This document shows, piece after piece, positions 51,175 through 60,005 of a stretch of DNA of 64,000 bases. A model generated the notes under the pieces. It was not told where the DNA came from. It saw only the letters and a list, made by a program, of their open reading frames with translations, and did not search any database. A program made the translations under genes and the position numbers. How positions within the stretch are numbered: position 1 is the first letter of the stretch; the number at the start of each line of letters is the position of its first letter. This DNA comes from Pseudovibrio sp. Tun.PSC04-5.I4 (GTDB lineage: Bacteria; Pseudomonadota; Alphaproteobacteria; Rhizobiales; Stappiaceae): NCBI RefSeq assembly GCF_900104145.1, contig NZ_FNLB01000006.1, positions 889,001 through 953,000 on the forward strand, given 5' to 3'.

Positions 51175-52491
51175 TTAGAGAAGCTGAGCCAGTTCTGTAA
51201 ATGCATCCTGGCTGGAGGGTGCTGCTAAATCTTGAACAAGGGCACTATAGATCTTCGGCGCAATTTCGATAGCTTGGTCCAAGACTGGATCTACGCCTGC
51301 TTTGTAGCCGCCCATCATTCGAAGGTCTTTTGTATCTTCAAATTTTGCAATCATTGCTTTCAATTTTGTGATGAGCTCGCGTTCCTGAGAAGACCAGCAG
51401 TTCTGAGCAAGTCGCGAAATTGAGGAAAGCACGTTTACCGCCGGATACCGGCCTTCTTCAGCTATGTGACGATCAAGTACAACATGTCCGTCGAGAAGTC
51501 CTCGGATATTGTCTGCAACAGGATCATTGTGGTCATCACCATCTACAAGAACAGAGAAAATAGCAGTCATCATGCCGCTTCCCTCTATCCCAGGGCCTGC
51601 GCGTTCCATCAGGAGAGGAAGTTCTGAGAAAACGCTAGGAGGATAGCCGCGAGAAAGAGCAGGCTCTCCAGCTGCTAGAGCCACGTCTCGTAAGGCGTGC
51701 GCATAACGGGTTACGCTATCTACGACGAGTAAAACAGACTGCCCTTGATCCCTGAAATGCTCGGCCACAGTAATTGCAGTTTTTGGGGCGAGGCGGCGCA
51801 TCATTGGGCTTTCGTCACCTGTAGCGACGACGACGACCGACTTGGAAAGCTGATCTCCAAGCGTCTCCTCTACAAACTCCCTGACTTCACGTCCGCGTTC
51901 TCCAACCAACCCAATAACCACGGTATCGAATGAATTACTGCGCGCAATCATTGAAAGGAGCGTTGATTTTCCGACTCCTGAGCCAGCAAAGATCCCAAGC
52001 CTTTGTCCATGACAAAGTGGAGTGAACAGGTCCAATATCCGCACACCTGTCACTGCTGCATCTTTCACGCGTGCGCGGTGCACGGGAGGAGGAGGAGGGC
52101 GGTTGAAAGACGCCATGGCCGGTCCATCAGTCATAGGGCCAAGTCCATCAATTGGAGTGCCAAACGCATTAATGATACGCCCACGCCAACTGTTGTCAGG
52201 GTAGAAACTCAATTCTCCGCAACGCTTTACCTTTATGCCTATTCCTAGTTCAGAGCGTGAGGCATAAGGCTTGACAAGTACGCTGTCGGGTTCAATTCGA
52301 ATAATCTCACCGAATTCCTCACCGCTACCGCTCTTGTAGGAAACTTGATCTCCGAGATTGACCCCGCCTGAAAGACCTTTAACCCTAAGATGATTAGGCG
52401 TGATCTCGCAAAGAGTGCCACTAACTTCAACTTTCCAGGTATTAGACGGAATCTGAGAGGTAAGATCTTGAATGCGATCAAGAGCAGTCAT
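51175..52491 (-). CDS. fliI: Flagellum-specific ATPase FliI
   Basis: Export ATPase of the flagellar type III secretion system, related to F1 beta. 438 residues. Walker A GIFAGSGVGKSTLLSMIARS near 166-185, GLVGERGREVREFVEETLG near 193, Walker B region SVLLVVDSVTRYAHALRDVA near 246-265, and the arginine-finger region GSGMMTAIFSVLVDGDDHNDP. A GRIINAFGTPIDGLGP motif lies near 105. AAGG precedes ATG 52491. It is the last gene of the minus-strand run DUF1217-flgF-unknown-fliI. Confidence 0.96.
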   Translation of the reverse strand: MTALDRIQDLTSQIPSNTWKVEVSGTLCEITPNHLRVKGLSGGVNLGDQVSYKSGSGEEFGEIIRIEPDSVLVKPYASRSELGIGIKVKRCGELSFYPDNSWRGRIINAFGTPIDGLGPMTDGPAMASFNRPPPPPVHRARVKDAAVTGVRILDLFTPLCHGQRLGIFAGSGVGKSTLLSMIARSNSFDTVVIGLVGERGREVREFVEETLGDQLSKSVVVVATGDESPMMRRLAPKTAITVAEHFRDQGQSVLLVVDSVTRYAHALRDVALAAGEPALSRGYPPSVFSELPLLMERAGPGIEGSGMMTAIFSVLVDGDDHNDPVADNIRGLLDGHVVLDRHIAEEGRYPAVNVLSSISRLAQNCWSSQERELITKLKAMIAKFEDTKDLRMMGGYKAGVDPVLDQAIEIAPKIYSALVQDLAAPSSQDAFTELAQLL

Positions 52492-52509
52492 GTGTAACCT
52501 TATAGATAA

Positions 52510-53208
52510 TTAGCTATTAGCGATTGTATTGCGATGCCGTTCTTGCAGTTTTCTTAACATGTCTTCCGGCAGTAGATTACGCGCGTCCAATGAGAGTTTG
52601 TCGACTTCAGGTAAACCAAAGGAAGCCGATTTAGCTTGTTCAGATGATGTGGTTGTGCCCTCGGTTTTTTTGTTGCCAGATAGTGCGTCCAAGAGCGTTT
52701 TTTCATTGCCGATAGCAAGGGGCTCGGCAGAAGCAACATTTCCAAACAGAGGAGGTATTTCTGTAGTTTTAACGGGAAGTATTGGGATGCCTCGTTGAAT
52801 AGAACTCGTCATGTCAGGAGCCGAAACGATCTGCTTTCTGTTGATTTTTTGCTCGATGACATCAACTGAAACCGTACTCTTTTCCTGTGCAGCTGCAGCG
52901 TCCAAGACACCAGAGAGTTTCATCTCTGCCAAGTTTCCAGCAACTAAACCTGCCATACCAAGAGGGCCTGCGATCAGGCCGTATAACGAACTTCCTGCAA
53001 CACGTGAGCGAACCGAGGCTTCATCACCCGTAATTTGACGGTAAAGTGTGTTTACGCCGGGAATATGCTGGAGAGGATTAATAATATCCAAAAGTTCACC
53101 AAGGCTAAAAGGCTTTGAACTTGAAGATGATTTTGCGGAACTGTGACCATTGGTTTTAGTATCACTCTCGGAGTTCGCTTGAATTGAACCAACCGGATTG
53201 ATTGCCAT
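52510..53208 (-). CDS. Uncharacterised flagellar-locus protein
   Basis: 232 residues, no recognised named domain. A Ser/Lys-rich N-terminal stretch (about 11-33) precedes a conserved-looking block LGELLDIINPLQHIPGV...LYRQITGDE at about 37-63, a Gly-rich hydrophobic segment GSSLYGLIAGPLGMAGLVAG at about 72-91, and a long polar region to LRKLQERHRNTIANS at the C-terminus. I recall the NPLQHIP...YRQITGDE block in other alphaproteobacterial flagellar-locus proteins but know no function. Its ATG overlaps the flgF stop (TAATG) and fliI follows after 18 bases, so it is made together with FlgF and FliI. Confidence 0.75.
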   Translation of the reverse strand: MAINPVGSIQANSESDTKTNGHSSAKSSSSSKPFSLGELLDIINPLQHIPGVNTLYRQITGDEASVRSRVAGSSLYGLIAGPLGMAGLVAGNLAEMKLSGVLDAAAAQEKSTVSVDVIEQKINRKQIVSAPDMTSSIQRGIPILPVKTTEIPPLFGNVASAEPLAIGNEKTLLDALSGNKKTEGTTTSSEQAKSASFGLPEVDKLSLDARNLLPEDMLRKLQERHRNTIANS

Positions 53209-53933
53209 TATCCACCTCCGAGTTTGCGAATTGTTTCCTGGCGAATGCTCTCAACGCTCTGCATCATGGAGTTTGTACTCTCAAACGCGCGCGTGATCGT
53301 GATTAGCTTTGTGATTTCCGAGATAGCATTGATGTTCGAGCCTTCGACATACCCCTGAGCGAAGCCATTTTCAGCAAAATCCAGAACGGGCTGAGCTTGT
53401 CTGTCTGGCACCACTCCAGAGTTGCCAGCTCGCGTAAGTTGAGCATTATCTGGGATTGAGAATAATCCCAATACTCCAACTTGGCTTCCGCCCTGGGAAA
53501 TTGTTCCATCCTTGGAGATTTCTGGCGCACCACCGAGTGGGTCAAGGATAATGGGAGCATTGCCGCTGTCCAAAACGGGATTGCCTTCAATGCTTCTTAA
53601 GATCCCATCGATGCCAATTTGAAAACGACCATCCCGTGTATAGGCAATTCCATTGCCTGTTTGAATGCCAAGCCAACCTTTACCCTCAACAGCGACATCA
53701 AGAGAGTTGCCGGTCTGTTTGATGGAGCCTGCTTTTGTCGAAATATATTCCTTGCCGACAGACGAAAATGAAACGGAATCTTTACCGGGGCGTTTAACAA
53801 GGCTGTCGAATTTTACCTCGTCAGCGCGGTATCCTGCCGTTTCCATGTTGGCAACGTTTCTTGCAACTGTCTCGAGCCTGCGTTCAAGAGCCATTTGTCC
53901 AGAGAGAGAAATGTACAGAGAAGGGACTACCAT
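53208..53933 (-). CDS. flgF: Flagellar basal-body proximal rod protein FlgF
   Basis: 241 residues of the FlgF/FlgG rod family. The N-terminal MVVPSLYISLSGQMALERRL and ETVARNVANMETAGYRADEV give the rod motif. The central KGWLGIQTGNGIAYTRDGRF is near 85-104, and the C-terminal YVEGSNINAISEITKLITIT and RAFESTNSMMQ follow. It forms part of the proximal rod in the periplasm and is exported by the flagellar machinery without a signal peptide. GGAGG lies 6 bases before ATG 53933. It is coupled to the genes on both sides (2-base gap upstream, 1-base overlap downstream). Confidence 0.94.
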   Translation of the reverse strand: MVVPSLYISLSGQMALERRLETVARNVANMETAGYRADEVKFDSLVKRPGKDSVSFSSVGKEYISTKAGSIKQTGNSLDVAVEGKGWLGIQTGNGIAYTRDGRFQIGIDGILRSIEGNPVLDSGNAPIILDPLGGAPEISKDGTISQGGSQVGVLGLFSIPDNAQLTRAGNSGVVPDRQAQPVLDFAENGFAQGYVEGSNINAISEITKLITITRAFESTNSMMQSVESIRQETIRKLGGG

Positions 53934-53935
53934 GA

Positions 53936-54709
53936 TCAGCCTCCGAACTTTATTGCATTCATTTGAGCTAAGGTGTTTGGATCGATTCCAAATCCGGCGG
54001 GCCCAAAGAGCTGAACAGAGGGCGAGATACTAATTCCATTTATGACATCATACAGGTTGACAAATTTTTCGATAAATTTGTCAAGTTTTTCAGGCTCTCG
54101 AAGGTTCTCGATTTTCAGCCTGCTCTCAATATACGCGGCCTGCCGGTCAATATCGGTTCCCACCAATTCATCGGGCATGCCAATGACAGTGCGAACGACT
54201 TCATACAGAGCCTGATCTCCCAGTATTTCAAAAGCTGAGACAATTTCAGGTATCTTTCTCTCAAAATAGAGAGCCAGGCGAACGCCATTGTTTTCAGAGC
54301 CTTCTTGCACCTCTAATGTCTGCTGGACGTACCTTTCGGTAATTCCACCTTGGGTCTTCGCAAAACTTGTTGTCGCGGACCCAAAACTTTCAAAGTCAAA
54401 AATTTCTGCGAATTCTTTATACCGCGGATCTACCAAGCTATTAGCATAGGAGTCTGGCTCGCTGACGCCTTCTTCCAATACCTTGCGCATCAATCCTTTA
54501 GCGTAGGACATGTCCTCCATGCCCATAGATTTCATCGCGTAATTAAAAATACGATCATCAGCTAAAAACTGCTCAATAGTTTCAATGCCTCTGATGTTGT
54601 CTAAGTAATACTTTGTTTCACGAGCATTCATTGGATCATTTGCTGTACGTTCTAGCGTTTGTTCCATATCGCGCGATAACATCGAATATCGTAAAGCAGT
54701 ATCAAGCAT
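53936..54709 (-). CDS. DUF1217 flagellar-locus protein
   Basis: 257 residues, largely helical. Features are ANDPMNARETKYYLDNIRGI near 24-43, FLADDRIFNYAMKSMGMEDM near 48-67, and FVNLYDVINGI near the C-terminus. DUF1217 genes are typical of Hyphomicrobiales flagellar clusters beside flgF. Their product is needed for or linked to flagellar function, but its place in the structure is not established to my knowledge. First gene of the minus-strand run; the 167 bases upstream also carry the start region of the divergent motA operon. Confidence 0.87.
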   Translation of the reverse strand: MLDTALRYSMLSRDMEQTLERTANDPMNARETKYYLDNIRGIETIEQFLADDRIFNYAMKSMGMEDMSYAKGLMRKVLEEGVSEPDSYANSLVDPRYKEFAEIFDFESFGSATTSFAKTQGGITERYVQQTLEVQEGSENNGVRLALYFERKIPEIVSAFEILGDQALYEVVRTVIGMPDELVGTDIDRQAAYIESRLKIENLREPEKLDKFIEKFVNLYDVINGISISPSVQLFGPAGFGIDPNTLAQMNAIKFGG

Positions 54710-54876
54710 AATTAACCCACTCGCTATTTATGCATTTAAAATGCGGGAGGTGGCTTGTCCGAAGCTGTAGGCCAAATCAGGGGCCTCTTAAAATTTTCAA
54801 CACCAGTTTCAGACAAGTAAGCCCGGCTACCACAAAATATGAAGAGTGCTTGTCCGTTAGTTGTGTGGAGCGCAAG

Positions 54877-55758
54877 TTGAATATTTTAGTTGGCCTCGTG
54901 ATCGTTATTGGATCCGTCATTGGTGGGTATGTGGCAATGGGTGGCTATATGAAGGTGCTATGGCAACCTTTTGAGCTGCTGATTATTGGAGGGGCCGCCT
55001 TTGGCACGTTTGTGGTAGCAAACACCTTCAAAACAATCAAAGATACTGGTCGCGGCATCCAGGAAGCTTTGATGAACGCAAAGCCCAAAAAACGCGACCA
55101 TCTCGATACGCTAAGTGTGTTGTACGGTTTGATGCGCACCCTTCGTGCGAAAGGGCGTAATGATGTCGAGCAAATTATCGACAATCCTGCTGAGTCAGAG
55201 CTGTTCCAAAGGTTCCCTCTGGTTCTTGGGAATGCCTCGCTGACGAGTTTTATTTGTGACTATTTTCGTTTGATTGTGATCGGAAATGTGCGTCCACATG
55301 AAATCGAATCTTTGATGGATGAGGAACTGCACACGCTTGGTCGTGAGGAAATGAAGCCCTATCATGCCTTGAGTACAGTTGCTGAAACACTGCCTGCTTT
55401 AGGGATTGTCGCGGCGGTGTTGGGTATTGTAAAGGCAATGGGTGCAATTGATCAGGCCCCGGAAATTCTGGGTGGACTTATTGGTGCGGCACTTGTCGGT
55501 ACATTTCTCGGTATTTTTCTCTCCTACGGTATCGTTAGTCCGATCGCTGTTATGGTTAAATCAGTCCGTGAGCAGCGCTACCGCCTGTATATTGAAGTAA
55601 AACAAACACTTCTCGCTTTTATGAATGGTGCTGCGCCTCAGATTGCGCTGGAGCATGGTCGTAAAACGGTCGGTGCCGATGATCGTCCATCTATCGATGA
55701 AGTCGAAGCCGAGACGATGAGTGCAGGGCCTGTGGTTTCAGCGGGAGGGGCAGCTTGA
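54877..55758 (+). CDS. motA: Flagellar motor stator protein MotA
   Basis: Proton-channel stator subunit that couples ion flow to torque. About 293 residues with four helices: NILVGLVIVIGSVIGGYVAM at 2-21, FELLIIGGAAFGTFVV, then LPALGIVAAVLGIVKAMGAI and LIGAALVGTFLGIFLSYG. The cytoplasmic loop has ESLMDEELHTLGREEM. The frame is open from 54730, but TTG 54877 is the likely start: GGAG is 6 bases upstream and the first helix begins at once. Heads the plus-strand run; motB is not in the window. Confidence 0.94.
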   Translation: MNILVGLVIVIGSVIGGYVAMGGYMKVLWQPFELLIIGGAAFGTFVVANTFKTIKDTGRGIQEALMNAKPKKRDHLDTLSVLYGLMRTLRAKGRNDVEQIIDNPAESELFQRFPLVLGNASLTSFICDYFRLIVIGNVRPHEIESLMDEELHTLGREEMKPYHALSTVAETLPALGIVAAVLGIVKAMGAIDQAPEILGGLIGAALVGTFLGIFLSYGIVSPIAVMVKSVREQRYRLYIEVKQTLLAFMNGAAPQIALEHGRKTVGADDRPSIDEVEAETMSAGPVVSAGGAA

Positions 55759-56723
55759 TGGAGCCGCAAGAATCTGAAATGGGCGAAGAGTTGATGAGTG
55801 CGCAGAGCGCCAAACTCGATTTGCCTTCTCGTCTGTTGGATGCTGCGGGCCTTGGTGTCGATCGTTTGCCGATGTTGCATGTGGTCTTTGACCGTATGGC
55901 GCGTCAGTATATTGATACCCTTCGGCAGATGGCGGCCACAGCTCCGTATCTTGCCGTTCAGTCAGTGTCTAATGAGCGCATCGGAGATGCTCTGGAGCAA
56001 TATGAGGATCGTGCCGTTGTCGCGGTTCTTCACGCTCAGGAATGGGACGCGCGTATTCTACTGGGCTTTGACCGGACCTTCATATTTTCGATGGTTGAAG
56101 TGCTGCTTGGTGGGGATGGCGAAGAGGAAGCTTTCCTTGAAGACCGCACCCTTACCAACGTAGAGCAACGCCTTGCTTACAGAATGTTTGAGGAAGCGGC
56201 GACTGCATTAGAGACAGCCTTTGAAGCTATTGCGGATACATCGTTGAAAGTCGAACGGTTGGAAAACCGCATGGAATTTGCGCAAACTGGTCGCAAGAGT
56301 AATCCGTGTGTTATCGCGAAAATGACAGCCGAAATTATCGGGCGTGAGGGTGAGATTTTCATCATCATTCCTCAATCGGTCTTGAATCCGCTCCGTGAAA
56401 ATCTGACGCAAGTTCTTTCCGGTGAAGTCGCAGGTCGTGATACGCGCTGGACTAAGCAATTCCAGCAAGAAGTTCAACGTACTGAAGTTAAGCTCACTGC
56501 AATACTGGAAGAGCAACGTGTAACACTGGAAGAAATTGCACAGTACGAGGTTGGGTTGGTGCTGGAGTTGAATGCAACACCAAAAACCGCGGTCAAGTTA
56601 GAGTGTAACAGTCAGCCGTTATTTAACTGCCGTCTTGGTCAGGTTGCTGGGTCTTACACAGTACGTGTTGAAGAGTTGATTGAGCAGGAAGGGGAACTTC
56701 TAGATGATATCTTATCTAATTGA
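55758..56723 (+). CDS. fliM: Flagellar motor switch protein FliM
   Basis: About 321 residues. The N-terminal part is followed by the CheC-like middle domain (AVQSVSNERIGDALEQYEDR, FIFSMVEVLLGGDGEEEAF near 113-131, EQRLAYRMFEEAATALETAF) and a C-terminal SpoA domain (GLVLELNATPKTAVKLECN). It forms the C-ring with FliN and FliG and receives CheY-P, though the usual N-terminal CheY-binding EN-motif is not obvious here. The start ATG 55758 shares a base with the motA stop (TGATG). Confidence 0.92.
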   Translation: MEPQESEMGEELMSAQSAKLDLPSRLLDAAGLGVDRLPMLHVVFDRMARQYIDTLRQMAATAPYLAVQSVSNERIGDALEQYEDRAVVAVLHAQEWDARILLGFDRTFIFSMVEVLLGGDGEEEAFLEDRTLTNVEQRLAYRMFEEAATALETAFEAIADTSLKVERLENRMEFAQTGRKSNPCVIAKMTAEIIGREGEIFIIIPQSVLNPLRENLTQVLSGEVAGRDTRWTKQFQQEVQRTEVKLTAILEEQRVTLEEIAQYEVGLVLELNATPKTAVKLECNSQPLFNCRLGQVAGSYTVRVEELIEQEGELLDDILSN

Positions 56724-57345
56724 TGGTTTTTTACTTTTAGCGCTTTTAATTACCACATGGCGTGTTGTTGTGATGTACCGGCAGTTGCAGAAATTGTCAG
56801 GCTATCACGAAGACTACCAGAGGATTTTTGATCAGACTTCAGAGGCTATGGACAATATTGGTCTGTCCTTGCAGGAGATCAGAGTTCGAGGAGAGGAGAT
56901 CCTGACTAACCTGGGTCAGCGCATTGACGAAGCGCGTGAAACCACCGTCGATATCTCCGGTGTGATCCTGCAAGCGCAAACAGAAATGAAGGCGCTTCAG
57001 GAGCATATTGAATGGCTCAATAAACAGAGTGATGAAATCGGGATAAGTATGCAGGATGCGCCGGCTTTGCCAGGTGGTGATCGTGGAAATCGAAAAAAGA
57101 CTATGCGCCCGACAAAAGTTAAACAAAAACCAGTGTCTTCTGTATCTGCAAATGCTGCAGCTTTGCTGCTGACGGGTGGTATTACCAAGCCCATGATTTC
57201 TGAAAACCAAGAGAATACAGCGGTATCTGCAATTGATAATCAAAACGTCAGAGTTCGAAAAGTTTCTTTCGGGCAGAGCGCCACATTCAGATCTGTAAGT
57301 GTAAAGGACGATGAAAGTCCTGTGAAGGAGAATGATCCGCAATGA
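56704..57345 (+). CDS. Uncharacterised membrane-anchored coiled-coil protein in the switch operon (DUF6468-like)
   Basis: 213 residues. One N-terminal membrane helix (about 3-25, YLIDGFLLLALLITTWRVVV) is followed by a helical, probably coiled-coil region of about 80 residues (HEDYQRIFDQTSEAMDNIGL to EHIEWLNKQ). After it comes a basic linker and a disordered C-terminal half. It resembles the DUF6468 proteins of alphaproteobacterial flagellar/chemotaxis loci, but this match is from memory. It overlaps the fliM end by 20 bases and its stop overlaps the fliN start (ATGA), so its synthesis is tied to the C-ring proteins. Confidence 0.75.
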   Translation: MISYLIDGFLLLALLITTWRVVVMYRQLQKLSGYHEDYQRIFDQTSEAMDNIGLSLQEIRVRGEEILTNLGQRIDEARETTVDISGVILQAQTEMKALQEHIEWLNKQSDEIGISMQDAPALPGGDRGNRKKTMRPTKVKQKPVSSVSANAAALLLTGGITKPMISENQENTAVSAIDNQNVRVRKVSFGQSATFRSVSVKDDESPVKENDPQ

Positions 57346-57764
57346 GCAGCTCAAATGAAATGAGTGACGAAGCCCTCGCGTTGCAATGGGAAGCTGCTTC
57401 CTCTGAGGCAGATATGGACATGGACATGGAGGCGGCAATGTCTGCCACTCCATCTCAGCAAACCACGGCGGCTCCAGAAAGAGGCGTGAGTGATCAAAAT
57501 GTTGACCGCAATCTCGATGCTGTTTTGGGCATCCCGGTGGACATGCAAGTGGTGCTTGGCTCTGCAACGATGCCCGTTGCAAGCTTGCTAAAACTCGGAC
57601 GCGGTGCCGTTATTCCGCTCGATCACCGGGTAGGCGAGCCAGTTGATATCGTTGTGAATGGCCGTACTGTTGCTCGTGGTGAAATCGTGGTTGTTGAAGA
57701 CGATAATTCACGGTTCGGCGTGTCGCTCACAGAGATTGTTGGCGCAAAAGGCAGTTATGCCTAA
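57342..57764 (+). CDS. fliN: Flagellar motor switch protein FliN
   Basis: 140 residues. A variable acidic and Met-rich N-terminus (about 1-55) precedes the SpoA domain: LDAVLGIPVDMQVVLGSATM near 57-76, LLKLGRGAVIPLDHRVGEPV near 82-101 and DIVVNGRTVARGEIVVVEDD near 102-121, all matching FliN. It forms the bottom of the C-ring and binds export components. The gene starts inside the stop of the upstream coiled-coil gene. Confidence 0.95.
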   Translation: MSSSNEMSDEALALQWEAASSEADMDMDMEAAMSATPSQQTTAAPERGVSDQNVDRNLDAVLGIPVDMQVVLGSATMPVASLLKLGRGAVIPLDHRVGEPVDIVVNGRTVARGEIVVVEDDNSRFGVSLTEIVGAKGSYA

Positions 57765-57814
57765 CTGCACATAAATTGTGCTTGTTATAAATGTGTACCT
57801 GAGGCGCGTAGAGA

Positions 57815-58846
57815 ATGAACAGTATTGTCCCTGCTGAAATGGGTGGCGTAATTTCCCGTAAGAATGGTCATCAAAAGGCAGCTGCTTTGTTGCTGGCTAT
57901 GGGGAGTGATAAAGCTACTCGGGTGCTGAAGCATTTTGATCATGATGAGATGCGGATGATTATCCGCGCAGCAGCTGATTTGGGAACTGTTCCTGCAAGA
58001 GAACTTGATCTACTTATTGAAGAATTCATTGAGCTCTTCGCCGGTGGGGTCAATTTGTTTGGCACAGCCGAGGGGGCTGAAAACCTCCTGAAAGGCATTT
58101 TGCCTGAAGATCAGGTCGCCGAAATCATGTCTGACGTGATGGGCTATTCAAAGCGCTCTATTTGGGACAAAGTCTCTCAGATCTCGGAGCATGTTCTCTC
58201 TACGTACCTTCAAAAAGAGCATCCGCAAACGGCTGCGGTTATCCTTTCCAAAATATCGGCAAGCGGTGCTGCACGTGTGATCTCACAGATCCCACGAAGA
58301 AGACGTAACCAAATCGTGCGTCGCATGTTGACACTGAAGCCAATTGTTGAGGACGTCTTGGAAGAAGTGCAGAAAACTTTGCACGAAGATTTCATGGTAA
58401 ACTTCGCAAGAACTGTTGGAACGGATGCGCACGTCCGTATGGCGGATATTCTCAATAAAATGGAACGAGATGATCTCGAAGATACCTTGAGTAACTTGAG
58501 AGAGGCTCTTCCAAAATCTGCAGAACAACTCTCTGGCTTGCTCTTCACCTTTGAAGATATTCAGAGTCTGGATCTGCGTACACGTACTGCTATCTTTGAT
58601 GATGTAACGAGTGAAGTGATTACAGCTTCTCTTAAAGGGACTAATCCTGAGTTTAGACAGGCAATTCTGGCAAGTATGGCATCTCGTGCCCGCAGGATTG
58701 TGGAGAATGACCTCGCTTCTGGTGAGCCTATGGCACAGCGTGAAGTTATGGATGCGCGCCGAAGTATTACTGATCTGGCTCTTGAAAAGGCAAATGCCGG
58801 GGAGATCGATCTTGAGATTGGACGTGGAGAAGAGATCTACGTTTGA
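57815..58846 (+). CDS. fliG: Flagellar motor switch protein FliG
   Basis: 343 residues. N-terminal KAAALLLAMGSDKATRVLKH near 22-41, the middle-domain EHPQTAAVILSKISASGAAR near 132-151 (the EHPQ motif), and the C-terminal torque-generating domain with charged residues around LLFTFEDIQSLDLRTRTAIF near 245-264. It links the C-ring to the MS-ring and interacts with MotA. It follows fliN after 50 bases on the same strand. Confidence 0.95.
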   Translation: MNSIVPAEMGGVISRKNGHQKAAALLLAMGSDKATRVLKHFDHDEMRMIIRAAADLGTVPARELDLLIEEFIELFAGGVNLFGTAEGAENLLKGILPEDQVAEIMSDVMGYSKRSIWDKVSQISEHVLSTYLQKEHPQTAAVILSKISASGAARVISQIPRRRRNQIVRRMLTLKPIVEDVLEEVQKTLHEDFMVNFARTVGTDAHVRMADILNKMERDDLEDTLSNLREALPKSAEQLSGLLFTFEDIQSLDLRTRTAIFDDVTSEVITASLKGTNPEFRQAILASMASRARRIVENDLASGEPMAQREVMDARRSITDLALEKANAGEIDLEIGRGEEIYV

Positions 58847-58902
58847 TACTTGGTACATCTTCGTAATTTTGTCGTAAACTACCTTGAGAAGCAGCAGGTT
58901 TC

Positions 58903-59964
58903 ATGTCTGAAGATCAAGATCCTGAGAGTAAAACCCAGGAACCCACAGAGAAGAAGGTTCGTGATGCTTTAGAAAAGGGCAATATGCCCGTTTCTAAAGA
59001 GGCATCTGTGCTTGCGTCTTTTCTAGCTTTACTGCTTATCTTCGCCTTTATCGCCGTGGATAAAGCGCAAAGATTGGTGCAGTTTCTGAGTTGGTTTCTG
59101 GATAATCCAGGAGAGATACATTTTGTCAGTTCTGCTGAGCCACTACAACTTATGACAGCTGTATCCATGGAGCTCGTCTGGTTTCTCGGACCAATTGTAG
59201 CTTTGTTGATTTCCTTCGGATTAGCGTCGGCGTTTATGCAAAATGCTCCGCAACTGGTATTTGATCGCATCGAACCTAAGCTCAGTAAAATCTCTCTGAA
59301 AAAGGGTCTGGGGCGACTGTTTAGTGTCAATGGTGCGATGGAGTTTGTAAAATCCCTATTCAAACTCATAACCGTAGTCGTTGTGGCAGCTACTGTCCTT
59401 AAATCACAACAGGCTGTTGCATTGACTACAATGTACAGTGACCCAAGCCAGTTACCTCATGTGATCCTATCAGTTGCTATGACGTTGCTGTCAGGGATCT
59501 GCATAGCGACGATATTCTTGGTCGGCTTCGATCTGGTCCTGTCTAGATTTCAATGGCGCAAGAACTTGCGTATGTCCCATCAGGAGCTGAAGGACGAATT
59601 CAAACAAGCTGAGGGTGATCCCCTGGTCAAAGCGCGGTTGCGGTCTTTGTCCCGAGATAGAGCACGCAAACGCATGATGTCCTCTGTCCAGGATGCAACT
59701 GTGGTTGTTGCCAATCCAACTCACTTTGCGATTGCGCTGTATTATGAGCGTGATGGGGATGTTGCCCCTAAAGTTGTAGCAAAGGGTCAGGATATAATTG
59801 CGCTCAAAATTAAAGAATTAGCGTACATACATGATGTTCCTGTTGTTGAAGATCGATCATTGGCGCGTTCCCTTTATGCTGCCGTAGAAATAGATCAAAG
59901 TATTCCAGAGGAATATTACAGGGCAGTTGCGGAAATTATTTCATATGTGTATTTAAAACGTTAG
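58903..59964 (+). CDS. flhB: Flagellar export gate protein FlhB
   Basis: 353 residues. N-terminal SKTQEPTEKKVRDALEKGNM near 8-27, four helices between about 33 and 215, and a cytoplasmic autocleavage domain with the conserved NPTH site in VVVANPTHFAIALYYERDGD near 266-285. Self-cleavage at Asn-Pro switches export from rod/hook to filament substrates. It lies 56 bases after fliG. Confidence 0.95.
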   Translation: MSEDQDPESKTQEPTEKKVRDALEKGNMPVSKEASVLASFLALLLIFAFIAVDKAQRLVQFLSWFLDNPGEIHFVSSAEPLQLMTAVSMELVWFLGPIVALLISFGLASAFMQNAPQLVFDRIEPKLSKISLKKGLGRLFSVNGAMEFVKSLFKLITVVVVAATVLKSQQAVALTTMYSDPSQLPHVILSVAMTLLSGICIATIFLVGFDLVLSRFQWRKNLRMSHQELKDEFKQAEGDPLVKARLRSLSRDRARKRMMSSVQDATVVVANPTHFAIALYYERDGDVAPKVVAKGQDIIALKIKELAYIHDVPVVEDRSLARSLYAAVEIDQSIPEEYYRAVAEIISYVYLKR

Positions 59965-60005
59965 AGACTTATGAGTAGCATGAGGTTTTGCCAAAAGAGG
60001 GTGTT

